A stretch of DNA of 64,000 bases from Azonexaceae bacterium. Lineage in GTDB: Bacteria; Pseudomonadota; Gammaproteobacteria; Burkholderiales; Rhodocyclaceae. Positions 42,919-51,622 of this stretch are shown here, piece after piece. Under the pieces are notes generated by a model, which worked only from the letters and a program-made list of their open reading frames with translations, was not told the origin of the DNA and did not search any database. The translations under genes were made by a program, and so were the position numbers. Location: positions 62,001-126,000 of the forward strand of contig JAAXVL010000005.1 in assembly GCA_013335535.1 (NCBI GenBank). Reading direction: 5' to 3'. How positions within the stretch are numbered: the stretch's first letter is position 1; each line of letters opens with the position of its first letter.

Positions 42919-44331
42919 TTAATCCTCCAGAACCCAGGTATCTTTGGTACCGCCGCCCTGCGACGAATTGACGACGAGCGAGCCCTTGGTCAGGGCGACA
43001 CGAGTCAGGCCGCCCGGCACCATGTCCACACACTTGCCCGAAGACAGCACGAAGGGGCGCAGATCGAGGTGACGCGGCGCAATGCCTTCCTCGACGAAGG
43101 TCGGGCAGTTGGACAGGGCCAGCGTCGGCTGGGCAATGTAGCCATCAGGCTTGGCGATCAGCAACTGGCGGAAGTGTTCGATCTGCTCCTTGGTCGACGC
43201 CGGGCCGACCAGCATGCCGTAGCCGCCAGCACCATGCACTTCCTTGACGACCAGCTTGGCCAGGTTGTCGAGCACGTACTTGAGATCGTCCGGCTTGCGG
43301 CACATGTAGGTCGGCACATTGTTCAGTGTCGGCTCCTCGCCGAGGTAGAAACGGATCATGTCCGGCACGTACGGGTAGATCGACTTGTCGTCGGCAACGC
43401 CGGTGCCGATGGCATTCGACAGCGTCACGTTGCCGGCCTGGTAAGCCTTCAGGATGCCCGGTACACCGAGCGAAGAATCGGCACGGAAAGCCAGCGGGTC
43501 CATGTAGTCATCGTCAAGGCGGCGATAAATCACGTCGACGCGCTGCGGCCCCTGCGTCGTGCGCATGTAGACCACCTCGTCCTTGACGAAGAGATCGCGG
43601 CCTTCGACCAGTTCGACGCCCATCTGCTGGGCGAGGAAGGTGTGTTCGAAATAGGCGCTGTTGTAAGCGCCCGGCGTCAGCACGACGACGGTCGGGTTCG
43701 ACACGCCCTTCGGCGCCACGGCGCGCAGCTTTTCAAGCAGCATGTCCGGGTAATGCTGGACGGGCGCCACCTTGTGCTTGGCAAACAACTCGGGGAAAAG
43801 GCGCATCATCATCTTGCGGTCTTCGAGCATGTACGAGACGCCGGATGGCACGCGCAGATTGTCTTCGAGGACGTAGAACTCGCCCTCGCCGGCACGGACA
43901 ATATCAACGCCGGCGATGTGTGCGTAGATGTTGCCCGGCAGATCGACGCCCATCATTTCCGGGCGGAACTGCGCGTTGTTCAGCACCTGTTCGGCCGGAA
44001 TCTTGCCGGCCTTGAGGATTTCCTGACCATGATAGACATCGTGCAGAAACATGTTGAGCGCCTTGACGCGCTGACGCAGCCCAGAGCGCAGGGACTTCCA
44101 TTCGGCCGACGGAATGATGCGGGGAATGATGTCGAACGGAATCAGGCGCTCCTTGCCTGCTTCCTCACCATAGACGGCAAAGGTGATGCCGACCCGGTGA
44201 AAGGCCAGATCGGCCTCGGCCCGCTTGCGGGCGATTCGCTCAGGCGGGGTCGCCTTGAGCCAGTCTTCGTATCCCTTGTAATGCGCACGGACACCATCGT
44301 TGGAGTCATACATCTCGTTATAGAAGTTCAT
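42919..44331 (-). CDS. Circularly permuted type 2 ATP-grasp protein
   Basis: 470 residues from ATG 44331, where family similarity starts (MNFYNEMYDSNDGVRAHYKGY). Alternative starts at 44382 (ATG) and 44397 (TTG) would add a Ser/Ala-rich leader. Motifs include VLTPGAYNSAYFEHTFLAQQMGVELVEGRDL and VKEVHGAGGYGMLVGPAS. It should be an ATP-dependent carboxylate-amine ligase acting with the alpha-E partner. Unlike the module at 1566-7607, no transglutaminase gene is adjacent. Confidence 0.9.
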   Translation of the reverse strand: MNFYNEMYDSNDGVRAHYKGYEDWLKATPPERIARKRAEADLAFHRVGITFAVYGEEAGKERLIPFDIIPRIIPSAEWKSLRSGLRQRVKALNMFLHDVYHGQEILKAGKIPAEQVLNNAQFRPEMMGVDLPGNIYAHIAGVDIVRAGEGEFYVLEDNLRVPSGVSYMLEDRKMMMRLFPELFAKHKVAPVQHYPDMLLEKLRAVAPKGVSNPTVVVLTPGAYNSAYFEHTFLAQQMGVELVEGRDLFVKDEVVYMRTTQGPQRVDVIYRRLDDDYMDPLAFRADSSLGVPGILKAYQAGNVTLSNAIGTGVADDKSIYPYVPDMIRFYLGEEPTLNNVPTYMCRKPDDLKYVLDNLAKLVVKEVHGAGGYGMLVGPASTKEQIEHFRQLLIAKPDGYIAQPTLALSNCPTFVEEGIAPRHLDLRPFVLSSGKCVDMVPGGLTRVALTKGSLVVNSSQGGGTKDTWVLED

Positions 44332-44480
44332 ATTTCCACTCGTCGCTGAGGAAGCTCTCGAAGACGTTTCAGCAGGTTCCATGCCACCCGGAAACAACCC
44401 TTAAATCATGCGCCGAATACGACTTTTTAACTATTGACGCACCGCAAAGGTGCGGCCGATTTTCAAGATGGTGCAAATAA

Positions 44481-44510
44481 AAAACCCGCCGGATTTCTCC
44501 GGCGGGTTTT
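44481..44510. terminator. Intrinsic terminator after thiolase gene
   Basis: A 13-bp stem AAAACCCGCCGGA / TCCGGCGGGTTTT with a TTTC loop. U-tracts occur on either strand. It lies 20 bp past the thiolase stop. Confidence 0.9.
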
Positions 44511-44530
44511 TAGCTGAATCAGCGCAGTGA

Positions 44531-45712
44531 TCAGGCGCGCTCGAAGATCACGGCAATACCCTGGCCGCCACCGATACACATCGTGACGAGAGCATATTTG
44601 CCGCCAATGCGTTCCAGTTCGTACAGCGCCTTGGTAGCGATGAAAGCACCGGAACAGCCGACCGGATGGCCGAGAGCGATGGCGCCGCCGTTCGGGTTGG
44701 TCTTGGCCGGGTCGAGACCGAGCACCTTGGAAACGGTCAGCGCCTGGGCGGCGAACGCTTCGTTGGATTCGATGACGTCCATCTGGTCCAGGGTCAGGCC
44801 AGCCTTCTTGAGGGCCAGCTTGGTTGCCGGGATCGGGCCTTCGCCCATGATGTCGTTCGGCACACCGGCAACGGCATAACCAGCGATACGGGCACGGGCC
44901 TTTTGGCCGTTCTTGGCGGCAACATCGGCAGCAGCCAGCACGAAGAAGGCGGCGCCGTCGTTGATGCCGGAAGCGTTACCGGCGGTGACGGTACCATCCT
45001 TCTTGAAAGCCGGCTTCATCTTGGCCAGCGATTCCATGGTCGTGCCACGCTTCAGGTGCTCGTCGGTATCGAACACAACGTCGCCCTTGCGGGTCTGCTT
45101 GACGATCGGCACGATCTGCGACTTGAAGTAACCGGCGTCGATGGCAGCAGCGGCGCGACGCTGGGATTCAACAGCCAGCGCATCCTGGTCTTCACGGGTG
45201 AAGCCATGCTTGGTTGCAAGGTTTTCAGCGGTGATACCCATGTGGCCGACGCCGAACGGGTCGGTCAGCACAGCAACCATGGAGTCGATGGCCTTGGTGT
45301 CACCCATGCGGGCGCCGGAACGCAGCGCCGGCATCAGGTAAGCGGCCTTGGACATGACTTCGACGCCACCGCCGATACCGTAATCGGCATCGTTCAGCAT
45401 GATGTTCTGGGCGGTGGTGACGATACCTTGCAGACCGGAGGCGCACAGGCGGCTCACTTGCATGGCGACGGAATCCATCGACAGACCAGCCTGGATGGAA
45501 GCAACGCGGGAAACGTAGGCGTAACGGGAATCGGTCGGCATGGTGGTGCCGACGGTGACGTAATTGATGGCTTGCGGATCAACACCGGAGCGGGCTATCG
45601 CTTCCTTCATGACGATGCCAGCAAGTTCGGTGCTTTCAAAATCAGCCAGGGAACCACCAAAGGCGCCGATAGGGGAACGAACTGCGCTTAGAACGACGAC
45701 ATCTCTGCTCAT
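44531..45712 (-). CDS. Acetyl-CoA C-acyltransferase (thiolase)
   Basis: 393 residues. Nucleophile Cys90 is in SRLCASGLQG. NEAFAAQAL, the catalytic His of GGAIALGHPVGCSGA and the second Cys in CIGGGQGIA are all present. The length is standard for the family. It condenses or cleaves acyl-CoA, in the biosynthetic direction making acetoacetyl-CoA for polyhydroxybutyrate. BktB-like or PhaA-like use cannot be separated by eye. No phaB or phaC gene lies next to it. Confidence 0.95.
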   Translation of the reverse strand: MSRDVVVLSAVRSPIGAFGGSLADFESTELAGIVMKEAIARSGVDPQAINYVTVGTTMPTDSRYAYVSRVASIQAGLSMDSVAMQVSRLCASGLQGIVTTAQNIMLNDADYGIGGGVEVMSKAAYLMPALRSGARMGDTKAIDSMVAVLTDPFGVGHMGITAENLATKHGFTREDQDALAVESQRRAAAAIDAGYFKSQIVPIVKQTRKGDVVFDTDEHLKRGTTMESLAKMKPAFKKDGTVTAGNASGINDGAAFFVLAAADVAAKNGQKARARIAGYAVAGVPNDIMGEGPIPATKLALKKAGLTLDQMDVIESNEAFAAQALTVSKVLGLDPAKTNPNGGAIALGHPVGCSGAFIATKALYELERIGGKYALVTMCIGGGQGIAVIFERA

Positions 45713-45734
45713 GTAAATCTCCTGTAAGAATTAT

Positions 45735-46658
45735 TCAGCCCACCAAGGTGGCAAGCCCTAACAAAAACAGCAACAACATCCACAACACAGTAGCTCGCCA
45801 GACAAGGCCGACGGCACTTTGCATGAAATCCACATCGGCCGGGTCACCCAACCCCAGTTCGGCCCGGTCGGACACCTCGACGCCATCAACCACCGGTCGC
45901 CCCAACTGGACACCGAGTGCGCCAGCGCCGGCAGCGAGGACAATGCCAAGGTCGCGGTCCGGCCATTGCGCCGGCTGGGTACGCCAGCAATAGACCGCAT
46001 CCTCGAAGTCACCGACGATGGCGAAGGCCGCAGCCGTTGCCCGGGAGGGTAGCCAGTCGATGATACCGAAAACCAAACGCGAGAATGCAGAAAAATCAGT
46101 TTGCTGGGCGATGTTTTTGGCGTTCCAGCGGTCACGAACAAGGAGCGACAACCGGTAGAGCAGCGCACCGCAAGGACCCGGCAATAGAACGAAGCAAAGC
46201 ACGACAGCAAAGACGTGGCGATGCGAGGCGGCCAGCGCGCCTTCGATGGATAGCCGGGCGATATCTTCCGAGCCGAGGCCGTAGGTCGAAATGCCTTGCC
46301 ACTCGGCGAGCAGATGACGTGCTCGCTCCAGGTCACCGAGGCGCAGGGCCAGCTGAATTTCGGTGTAGTGGTGGCTGAACTGGCGGAATCCCATGGTCAG
46401 GTAGAGCACGCCGACATTGAGCGCCCAGCCGAAAAGCGGGTTCAGGGAATAAAGCAGACCGTAAGCGACGGCAAGCAGTGCCACCGGCAACAGGACGGCC
46501 AGGCACCAGGCGAGGACGCCATGCCGGTAGGCACCAGCATTGAAGCGGGATTCGATGAAATCAGCCCATGCGCCGAGAGGCTCGGCGACAATGCGGCGAT
46601 AATCAAGAGGTTGCAGTTGCTCGAGGAGGAAAACTGCGATGAGCGAGAGAAGACTCAT
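45735..46658 (-). CDS. CobD/CbiB-family membrane protein
   Basis: 307 residues with hydrophobic segments near 1-15, 48-70, 80-92, 150-170 and at the C-terminus (ATVLWMLLLFLLGLATLV). It contains the ARHLLAEWQG and RLSIEGALAASHRHVFAVVLCFVLLPGPCGALLYRL patterns of the CobD/CbiB/AmpE superfamily. True CobD attaches aminopropanol to cobyric acid. In betaproteobacteria this stand-alone version next to a Nudix gene has unknown function. No cobalamin riboswitch is evident upstream. Confidence 0.8.
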   Translation of the reverse strand: MSLLSLIAVFLLEQLQPLDYRRIVAEPLGAWADFIESRFNAGAYRHGVLAWCLAVLLPVALLAVAYGLLYSLNPLFGWALNVGVLYLTMGFRQFSHHYTEIQLALRLGDLERARHLLAEWQGISTYGLGSEDIARLSIEGALAASHRHVFAVVLCFVLLPGPCGALLYRLSLLVRDRWNAKNIAQQTDFSAFSRLVFGIIDWLPSRATAAAFAIVGDFEDAVYCWRTQPAQWPDRDLGIVLAAGAGALGVQLGRPVVDGVEVSDRAELGLGDPADVDFMQSAVGLVWRATVLWMLLLFLLGLATLVG

Positions 46659-46722
46659 GGGGTGCCGATGATTGCCGTATTCGGCTTATTTTCATGTCGT
46701 AAAGTGTCACGATACCACAAGC

Positions 46723-47319
46723 TCAAGTACCGTGGAGAAGGCCAAGACGCTCGCTCAGCGAACGAATCATGCCGGCGGTGGCGCCCCAGATGAAATAGTC
46801 GCCATAGGGCATGGCAAAGTAATTCCGCAGTGCGCCGCGATAGTGAAGGGAATGCTGTTGATGATTGGCCGGATCGAGCAGAAAGGCGAGTGGGACTTCG
46901 AAGACCTCGGCCACCTCAAAGGGATCCGGTCGCAAATCGAAAGGAGGCTGGACCAGGGCGACAACGGGTGTCACGCGAAAGCCTGTTCCGGTCCGGTATT
47001 CGGGCAGAAAACCGAGGATTTCGATACGTTCGCGCGGCAAGCCGATTTCTTCCTCGGTTTCGCGCAAGGCGGTGTGGGATGGAGAAAGATCCTCGACCTC
47101 GACCCGCCCGCCAGGAAAACTGATCTGCCCGGCATGGTCGCGCAGATGCGCCGTGCGCTGCGTGAGGAGTACTGTCTGTCCGCCATCGCGCAGGACGATC
47201 GGAAAAAGCACTGCGGCCGGGGTCAGGGGCTGGTCATCGACACCATCTTCCTGGACGAAATGCCCACTCAGCGGCTCGGGCAACAGGCTGGCGCGCAGGC
47301 GCTCCAGATCAAACGTCAT
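46723..47319 (-). CDS. Nudix hydrolase, CoA pyrophosphatase-like
   Basis: 198 residues. The Nudix box is complete (GRVEVED then LRETEEEIGL), preceded by QISFPGG, the arrangement of CoA diphosphatases (NudL/YeaB type). It would hydrolyse CoA or related pyrophosphates. Its start overlaps the stop of the small upstream gene by 4 bp. Confidence 0.9.
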   Translation of the reverse strand: MTFDLERLRASLLPEPLSGHFVQEDGVDDQPLTPAAVLFPIVLRDGGQTVLLTQRTAHLRDHAGQISFPGGRVEVEDLSPSHTALRETEEEIGLPRERIEILGFLPEYRTGTGFRVTPVVALVQPPFDLRPDPFEVAEVFEVPLAFLLDPANHQQHSLHYRGALRNYFAMPYGDYFIWGATAGMIRSLSERLGLLHGT

Positions 47320-47573
47320 GCGGCCTTGGAGTCTTCCTCGATTTCAGCGTTGACCGCAGCCAGCGCATCCTGCAGCGTTTCTTCGGAGAGGTCGTTGATG
47401 GTTGTCGCGACCAGATCGGCTGACTCGATGGCCCCAACCGGCAAGCGTTTGCTGTCCATGCTGGCAATCATCACGGCCGATGCACCCGCCACGCGCAACA
47501 GCGCCTGCCGTTCGCCCATCAGCATTTCCAGTTCGTCACGCAGCAAGGCAATTTCCTGATCTTTTTGGGGCAT
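47316..47573 (-). CDS. Small conserved-looking hypothetical protein
   Basis: 85 residues. The N-terminal third is a likely coiled coil (KDQEIALLRDELEMLMGERQALL). A hydrophobic stretch follows (VAGASAVMIASMD) and the C-terminus is acidic. I do not recognise the family. It overlaps the Nudix gene by 4 bp and is 9 bp from the retropepsin-like gene, so the three form one unit. Confidence 0.65.
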   Translation of the reverse strand: MPQKDQEIALLRDELEMLMGERQALLRVAGASAVMIASMDSKRLPVGAIESADLVATTINDLSEETLQDALAAVNAEIEEDSKAA

Positions 47574-47582
47574 TTCTCTCTC

Positions 47583-48221
47583 CTAGAATCTTTTTTTCAG
47601 TGTCATGGTACTGCCATCGCGCTGCATTTCCATGCGGTTCAGAAAACTCATGCCAAGCAAGGCGATCGGCATTTCAGTCGGCAGCACCACCGCTTCCACG
47701 TTGTGCATGGTCACACCGCCAATTCTGACCGTATCGAGCGGTATGCGTGTGACAACCACAGTTCCGTTCGCCGTGCTCGTCAAGCCACGCTGCCCCTGCC
47801 GGAGGTCCAGGCCGATGCGCCGGGCGTCGTTGGGGCCGAGCGCAATTGAGGTGGCGCCCGTATCGACGACAAAGCGCACTGATGTGCCGTTGACCGTGCC
47901 GGTCGTATAAAAATGTCCCTGGACATCGGCTGTCATGACGATCTTATCCGAACCATCACCACCAGAAACGCCGATGGCATGTTGGCCGACGCGCAAGGGG
48001 CGTTTTTTGCCCCCGATTTCGACGATCACCTGGTCATCCTGAATCGACAGCAATTTGACGCCATCCACCGTCTTGCCAAGCGGCACGCTCTGCGGTTCAC
48101 CACCGTTGATCATGAGCATCGCCTTGCTGCCCATGATCCCGGCCAGGCCGACATCCTGCGCCATTCCCGCCGCTGGGAGCAGCAACGCCAACAGGGCAAG
48201 CAGCGTAAAATGACGCTTCAC
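47583..48221 (-). CDS. Retropepsin-like aspartic protease (clan AA)
   Basis: 212 residues from GTG 48221, which begins a signal peptide (VKRHFTLLALLALLLPAAGMAQ). Longer starts at 48245 or 48278 add a non-signal leader and overlap the divergent gene. The single catalytic site is VDTGATS near residue 120, followed by ALLGMSFLNRMEM. It should dimerise to form an active retropepsin-type protease in the periplasm. Targets are unknown. Confidence 0.85.
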   Translation of the reverse strand: MKRHFTLLALLALLLPAAGMAQDVGLAGIMGSKAMLMINGGEPQSVPLGKTVDGVKLLSIQDDQVIVEIGGKKRPLRVGQHAIGVSGGDGSDKIVMTADVQGHFYTTGTVNGTSVRFVVDTGATSIALGPNDARRIGLDLRQGQRGLTSTANGTVVVTRIPLDTVRIGGVTMHNVEAVVLPTEMPIALLGMSFLNRMEMQRDGSTMTLKKRF

Positions 48222-48243
48222 TTTTCCGAATCCGAACGCTGCC

Positions 48244-48957
48244 ATGCAACCTGTCGCCATCTTTCGCCACTCCCCCACTGAAGGTCCGGGCTATTTTGCC
48301 ATATTCCTCGAGCAGCAAGGCATTCCGTGGCGCCTGATTGCCATTGATGAAGGCGAGGCGGTACCGGCCAGCACCGATGCTTTCTCCGGACTTTGTTTCA
48401 TGGGCGGACCGATGAGCGTCAACGATCCGCTGCCGTGGATAGAACCTGTTTGTGCGCTGATTCGCGACGCGGTGGCGAAAGATGTGCCGGTCATCGGCCA
48501 TTGCCTCGGCGGGCAACTGATGAGCAGGGCGCTCGGCGGGCAAGTCACACGCAACCCGGTCAAGGAAATAGGCTGGAGCGCAGCCCACGGCGAGGACAAT
48601 GGCATTGCCCGCCACTGGCTCGGTGATTTCGGCGGCAATAGCGGCACTGTTTTCCAATGGCACGGCGAGACTTTCAGCATCCCGAGCGGAGCGACCCGCC
48701 TGCTGGCCAATGGCTACTGCGCCAACCAAATGTTCGCGATGGGCCCTCACCTTGGCATGCAATGCCACGTCGAGATGACACCCGAAATGATCGCCACGTG
48801 GTGCGAACAGTGGGCCGACGAGGCGATTGCGGTCGCCGATCAGCCCAGCGCACAAACGCCGGAAACCATGCTGGCCGAAATTTCCACCAAACTACCGGTC
48901 ATGCGACAACTCTCGGAACAACTCTATTCGGTGTGGATCAAGGGTCTGGCGCGCTGA
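48244..48957 (+). CDS. Class I glutamine amidotransferase
   Basis: 237 residues. The nucleophile elbow is GHCLGGQL, and the His/Glu pair is in CHVEMTPE. It has the free-standing GMP-synthase-like GATase1 fold with PVAIFRHSPTEGPGYFA at the start. It hydrolyses glutamine to supply ammonia or cleaves gamma-glutamyl bonds. The partner is unknown. It is divergent from the retropepsin-like gene. Confidence 0.92.
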   Translation: MQPVAIFRHSPTEGPGYFAIFLEQQGIPWRLIAIDEGEAVPASTDAFSGLCFMGGPMSVNDPLPWIEPVCALIRDAVAKDVPVIGHCLGGQLMSRALGGQVTRNPVKEIGWSAAHGEDNGIARHWLGDFGGNSGTVFQWHGETFSIPSGATRLLANGYCANQMFAMGPHLGMQCHVEMTPEMIATWCEQWADEAIAVADQPSAQTPETMLAEISTKLPVMRQLSEQLYSVWIKGLAR

Positions 48958-48969
48958 ATCGCCAATAAA

Positions 48970-48999
48970 AAAACCGGACTGCTCGCACAGTCCGGTTTT
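48970..48999 (+). terminator. Intrinsic terminator after amidotransferase gene
   Basis: An 11-bp stem AAAACCGGACT / AGTCCGGTTTT with an 8-base loop. Its 3' side merges into dispersed repeat copy 13. Confidence 0.88.
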
Positions 49000-49033
49000 C
49001 AATTTTGGCCGTTTTTTCCGGTTGACCGTGGAA
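48996..49033 (+). repeat. dispersed repeat, copy 13
   Basis: TTTTCAATTTTGGCCGTT followed by the exact 20-base core. It sits between the terminator and the yajQ stop codon (49040). Confidence 0.88.
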
Positions 49034-49039
49034 GGTCGC

Positions 49040-49534
49040 TTAATCCCGGAAATTGCCGTACTTGATCGGAAAGTCGGTAATCGATTTGGTGATCAAGGCG
49101 ATGCAGGCTTGCAAATCGTCCCGCTTGGCGCCCGTGACACGCACGGTTTCGCCCTGGATAGCAGCCTGGACCTTGAGCTTGCCGTCCTTGACGAGCTTGA
49201 CGATCTTCTTGGCCAGATCGCTGTCGATCCCGTCCTTGATCTTCATTTCCTGCTTCACCTTGTTGCCGGAAACGCTGACGATCTTCTGGTGATCCAGGCG
49301 CTTGACGCTTTCCTTCTCTTTCTTTTCCATGGCCGGAAAAAGCAGGTCCTTGATCTGGTCAAGCTGAAAGTCAGAGTCGCCCCACAGGGTGATGACCTTG
49401 TCCTTCTCGTTCAACTCAACCTTGGCTGTAGTGCCCTTGAAGTCGTAGCGATTGTCGATCTGGCGTGAGGTGACATCGATGGCGTTCTTCAACGCCACCA
49501 TGTCCGCTTCGGAGGTGAAGTCAAAGCTCGGCAT
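49040..49534 (-). CDS. yajQ: YajQ-family cyclic di-GMP-binding protein
   Basis: 164 residues, full length. It has the family start MPSFDFTSEADMVALKNAID, the central DRYDFKG-like NRYDFKGT and the end DFPIKYGNFRD. YajQ-type proteins bind nucleotides, including cyclic di-GMP in Xanthomonas and Pseudomonas members, and affect transcription or ribosome-associated processes. Together with the HD-GYP and GGDEF-EAL proteins it adds a possible effector, though linkage is only by presence in the window. Confidence 0.94.
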   Translation of the reverse strand: MPSFDFTSEADMVALKNAIDVTSRQIDNRYDFKGTTAKVELNEKDKVITLWGDSDFQLDQIKDLLFPAMEKKEKESVKRLDHQKIVSVSGNKVKQEMKIKDGIDSDLAKKIVKLVKDGKLKVQAAIQGETVRVTGAKRDDLQACIALITKSITDFPIKYGNFRD

Positions 49535-49539
49535 GATGA

Positions 49540-49857
49540 TTACCCGAAGTGGCAGACGTAGTGATAGGACTCGCCTTCGGCGACGGAAATTTCAAAGCTC
49601 GAATTACCCGGCACGTTGAAAGACTGGCCATCGCCGTAGGTCTTCCATTCCGACTCGCCCTTGAGCTTGACGCGGCACGAACCGCCGACGCCTTCCATGA
49701 TTTCCGGCGCACCGGTATTGAAAGTCAGGCTGGACGGCAGAATGACGCCAACGGTCTTCTTCGTGCCATCGGCCAGCACCACAGTGTGGCTGACGCACTT
49801 GCCGTCAAAATAAACATTGGCCTTCTTGACCACGGAAACGTTGTCGTATTGCGACAT
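49540..49857 (-). CDS. ppnP: Pyrimidine/purine nucleoside phosphorylase
   Basis: 105 residues, a cupin-type beta barrel (DUF1255/YaiE family): [48 protein letters not shown]. The Escherichia coli member phosphorolyses several nucleosides. It is separated from the DUF2788 gene by no intergenic bases and from yajQ by 5 bp, so all are co-transcribed. Confidence 0.94.
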   Translation of the reverse strand: MSQYDNVSVVKKANVYFDGKCVSHTVVLADGTKKTVGVILPSSLTFNTGAPEIMEGVGGSCRVKLKGESEWKTYGDGQSFNVPGNSSFEISVAEGESYHYVCHFG

Positions 49858-50082
49858 TTACATACCCCAGATTTTTTGAATGACTGATTTGGCGATGAAC
49901 CCGACCATGCCGAAAGCCAGCACAAAGAAGAGCACAAACGTGCCCGTCTTGCCAGCCTTCGACTTCCAGGCTATCTCGCCAATAATGAACAACATGAAGA
50001 GGATGAAGGCGCCGACACCCCAGGTCGAGAAGAAATCTGCGATCTGTTCTTCGTTCAGCCCGAATACGGTACCGCCATCCAT
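49858..50082 (-). CDS. DUF2788 small membrane protein
   Basis: 74 residues with two transmembrane helices (VGAFILFMLFIIGEIAW and FVLFFVLAFGMVGFIAKSVI). The first helix is preceded by NEEQIADFF. This is a small betaproteobacterial family without known function. It is 3 bp from the argG stop and directly abuts ppnP. Confidence 0.9.
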   Translation of the reverse strand: MDGGTVFGLNEEQIADFFSTWGVGAFILFMLFIIGEIAWKSKAGKTGTFVLFFVLAFGMVGFIAKSVIQKIWGM

Positions 50083-50085
50083 CGA

Positions 50086-51585
50086 TTAACCCTTCTTCTT
50101 CGCAGCCGGCTTCTTGGCCGCTGCCTTGACGGGTGTTTTGACAGCCTTGGCGACCACGGCCTTGGCCGCAACCGGCTTGACCAGCGGCTTGGCTGCAGCC
50201 TTGGCCGCAGGCTTCGCTGCCGGCTTGGTCACAGCCTTCTTGGCAACAGGTTTAGCGGCCGGTTTGGCAGCAGCCTTTGCAACCGGTTTTGCCACAGGCT
50301 TTGCCGTAACCTTCTCTGCGCCAACCTTTTTGGCAGCTGCCTGTTTCACCGGCTTGCCCGCTTTCTTGGCAGCCAGATTGGCGGCAATGCGCATACGCAA
50401 CGCGTTGAGCTTGATGAAACCACCCGCATCGCGCTGGTCGTACGCACCGGCATCATCCTCGAAAGTAGCGATGGTCGAATCGAACAGCGAATCAGTCTTC
50501 GAATCGCGACCAACGACGATCACATTACCCTTGTACAGCTTCAGGCGAACCACGCCATTGACGCTGCCTTGGGTATGGTCGATCAGCACCTGCAGGGCCT
50601 TGCGCTCCGGACTCCACCAGTAACCGTTGTATACCAGACTGGCGTAGCGCGGCATCAGGTCGTCCTTGAGGTGGGCGACTTCACGGTCGAGCGTCACCGA
50701 TTCGATGGCGCGGTGGGCGCGCAACAGAATCGTTCCCCCCGGTGTTTCGTAGCAGCCACGCGACTTCATCCCGACGTAGCGATTCTCGACCAGATCAAGA
50801 CGGCCGATGCCATGTTTGCCACCGAGCTCGTTAAGCAGGGCCAGCACTTCATGGGCCTTCAGCTTCTTGCCATTGACTGCAACCACATCGCCCTTGGCGA
50901 ATTCGAGATCAAGGTACTCGGCCTTGTTCGGCGCCTTTTCCGGCGACACGGTCCACCGCCACATCGACTCTTCGGCTTCAGCCGCCGGATCTTCGAGGTG
51001 ACGGCCTTCGTAGGAAATATGCAGCAGGTTGGCGTCCATCGAATATGGCGAGCCACCCTTCTTGTGCTTCATGTCGATCTCGATGCCATGCTTCTCGGCA
51101 TAAGCCATGAGCTTTTCGCGCGACATCAGGTCCCACTCGCGCCATGGGGCGATGACCTTGATGCCCGGCTTCAGCGCGTAGGCGCCAAGCTCAAAGCGGA
51201 CCTGGTCGTTGCCTTTGCCGGTCGCGCCATGACAGATGGCATCGGCACCGGTTTCATTGACGATCTCAATCAGGCGCTTGGCGATCAGCGGACGAGCGAT
51301 GGAAGTACCGAGCAGGTACTCACCTTCATAGACAGTATTGGCACGGAACATCGGAAAGACGAAATCGCGCACGAACTCCTCGCGCACGTCGTCGATGTAG
51401 ATGTTCTTGGGCTTGATGCCCGCCTTCAGCGCCTTGACACGTGCCGGCTCCAGCTCTTCGCCCTGGCCCAGGTCAGCCGTGAATGTAACAACCTCACACT
51501 TGTAAACATCCTGCAGCCACTTGAGGATGACCGAGGTATCCAAACCGCCCGAATAGGCCAGCACAACCTTCTTGATGTCGCTCAT
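50086..51585 (-). CDS. argG: Argininosuccinate synthase with C-terminal Ala/Lys/Pro-rich tail
   Basis: 499 residues. The enzyme part ends near residue 411 ([18 protein letters not shown]). Its ATP loop [15 protein letters not shown] and citrulline/aspartate motifs ([24 protein letters not shown]) are intact. It joins citrulline and aspartate in arginine synthesis. The last 88 residues (412-499) are made of repeats such as [10 protein letters not shown] and end in AAKKKG, like a histone H1 tail. As far as I know argininosuccinate synthases normally stop near 400-410 residues. It follows argF and argD on the same strand. Confidence 0.95.
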   Translation of the reverse strand: MSDIKKVVLAYSGGLDTSVILKWLQDVYKCEVVTFTADLGQGEELEPARVKALKAGIKPKNIYIDDVREEFVRDFVFPMFRANTVYEGEYLLGTSIARPLIAKRLIEIVNETGADAICHGATGKGNDQVRFELGAYALKPGIKVIAPWREWDLMSREKLMAYAEKHGIEIDMKHKKGGSPYSMDANLLHISYEGRHLEDPAAEAEESMWRWTVSPEKAPNKAEYLDLEFAKGDVVAVNGKKLKAHEVLALLNELGGKHGIGRLDLVENRYVGMKSRGCYETPGGTILLRAHRAIESVTLDREVAHLKDDLMPRYASLVYNGYWWSPERKALQVLIDHTQGSVNGVVRLKLYKGNVIVVGRDSKTDSLFDSTIATFEDDAGAYDQRDAGGFIKLNALRMRIAANLAAKKAGKPVKQAAAKKVGAEKVTAKPVAKPVAKAAAKPAAKPVAKKAVTKPAAKPAAKAAAKPLVKPVAAKAVVAKAVKTPVKAAAKKPAAKKKG

Positions 51586-51622
51586 TTGCGTTCCCTTGTT
51601 TCGATTAATTCAACATGCCCAC

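Noticed and set aside
46659-46722. Possible cobalamin riboswitch upstream of the CobD/CbiB-like gene
   Set aside because: The gap is 64 bp, far too short, and no B12-box-like sequence is visible.
47886-47910. GTTGACCGTGCC in the retropepsin-like gene
   Set aside because: Matches only about ten bases of the core and encodes the normal TVNG approach to the active site.
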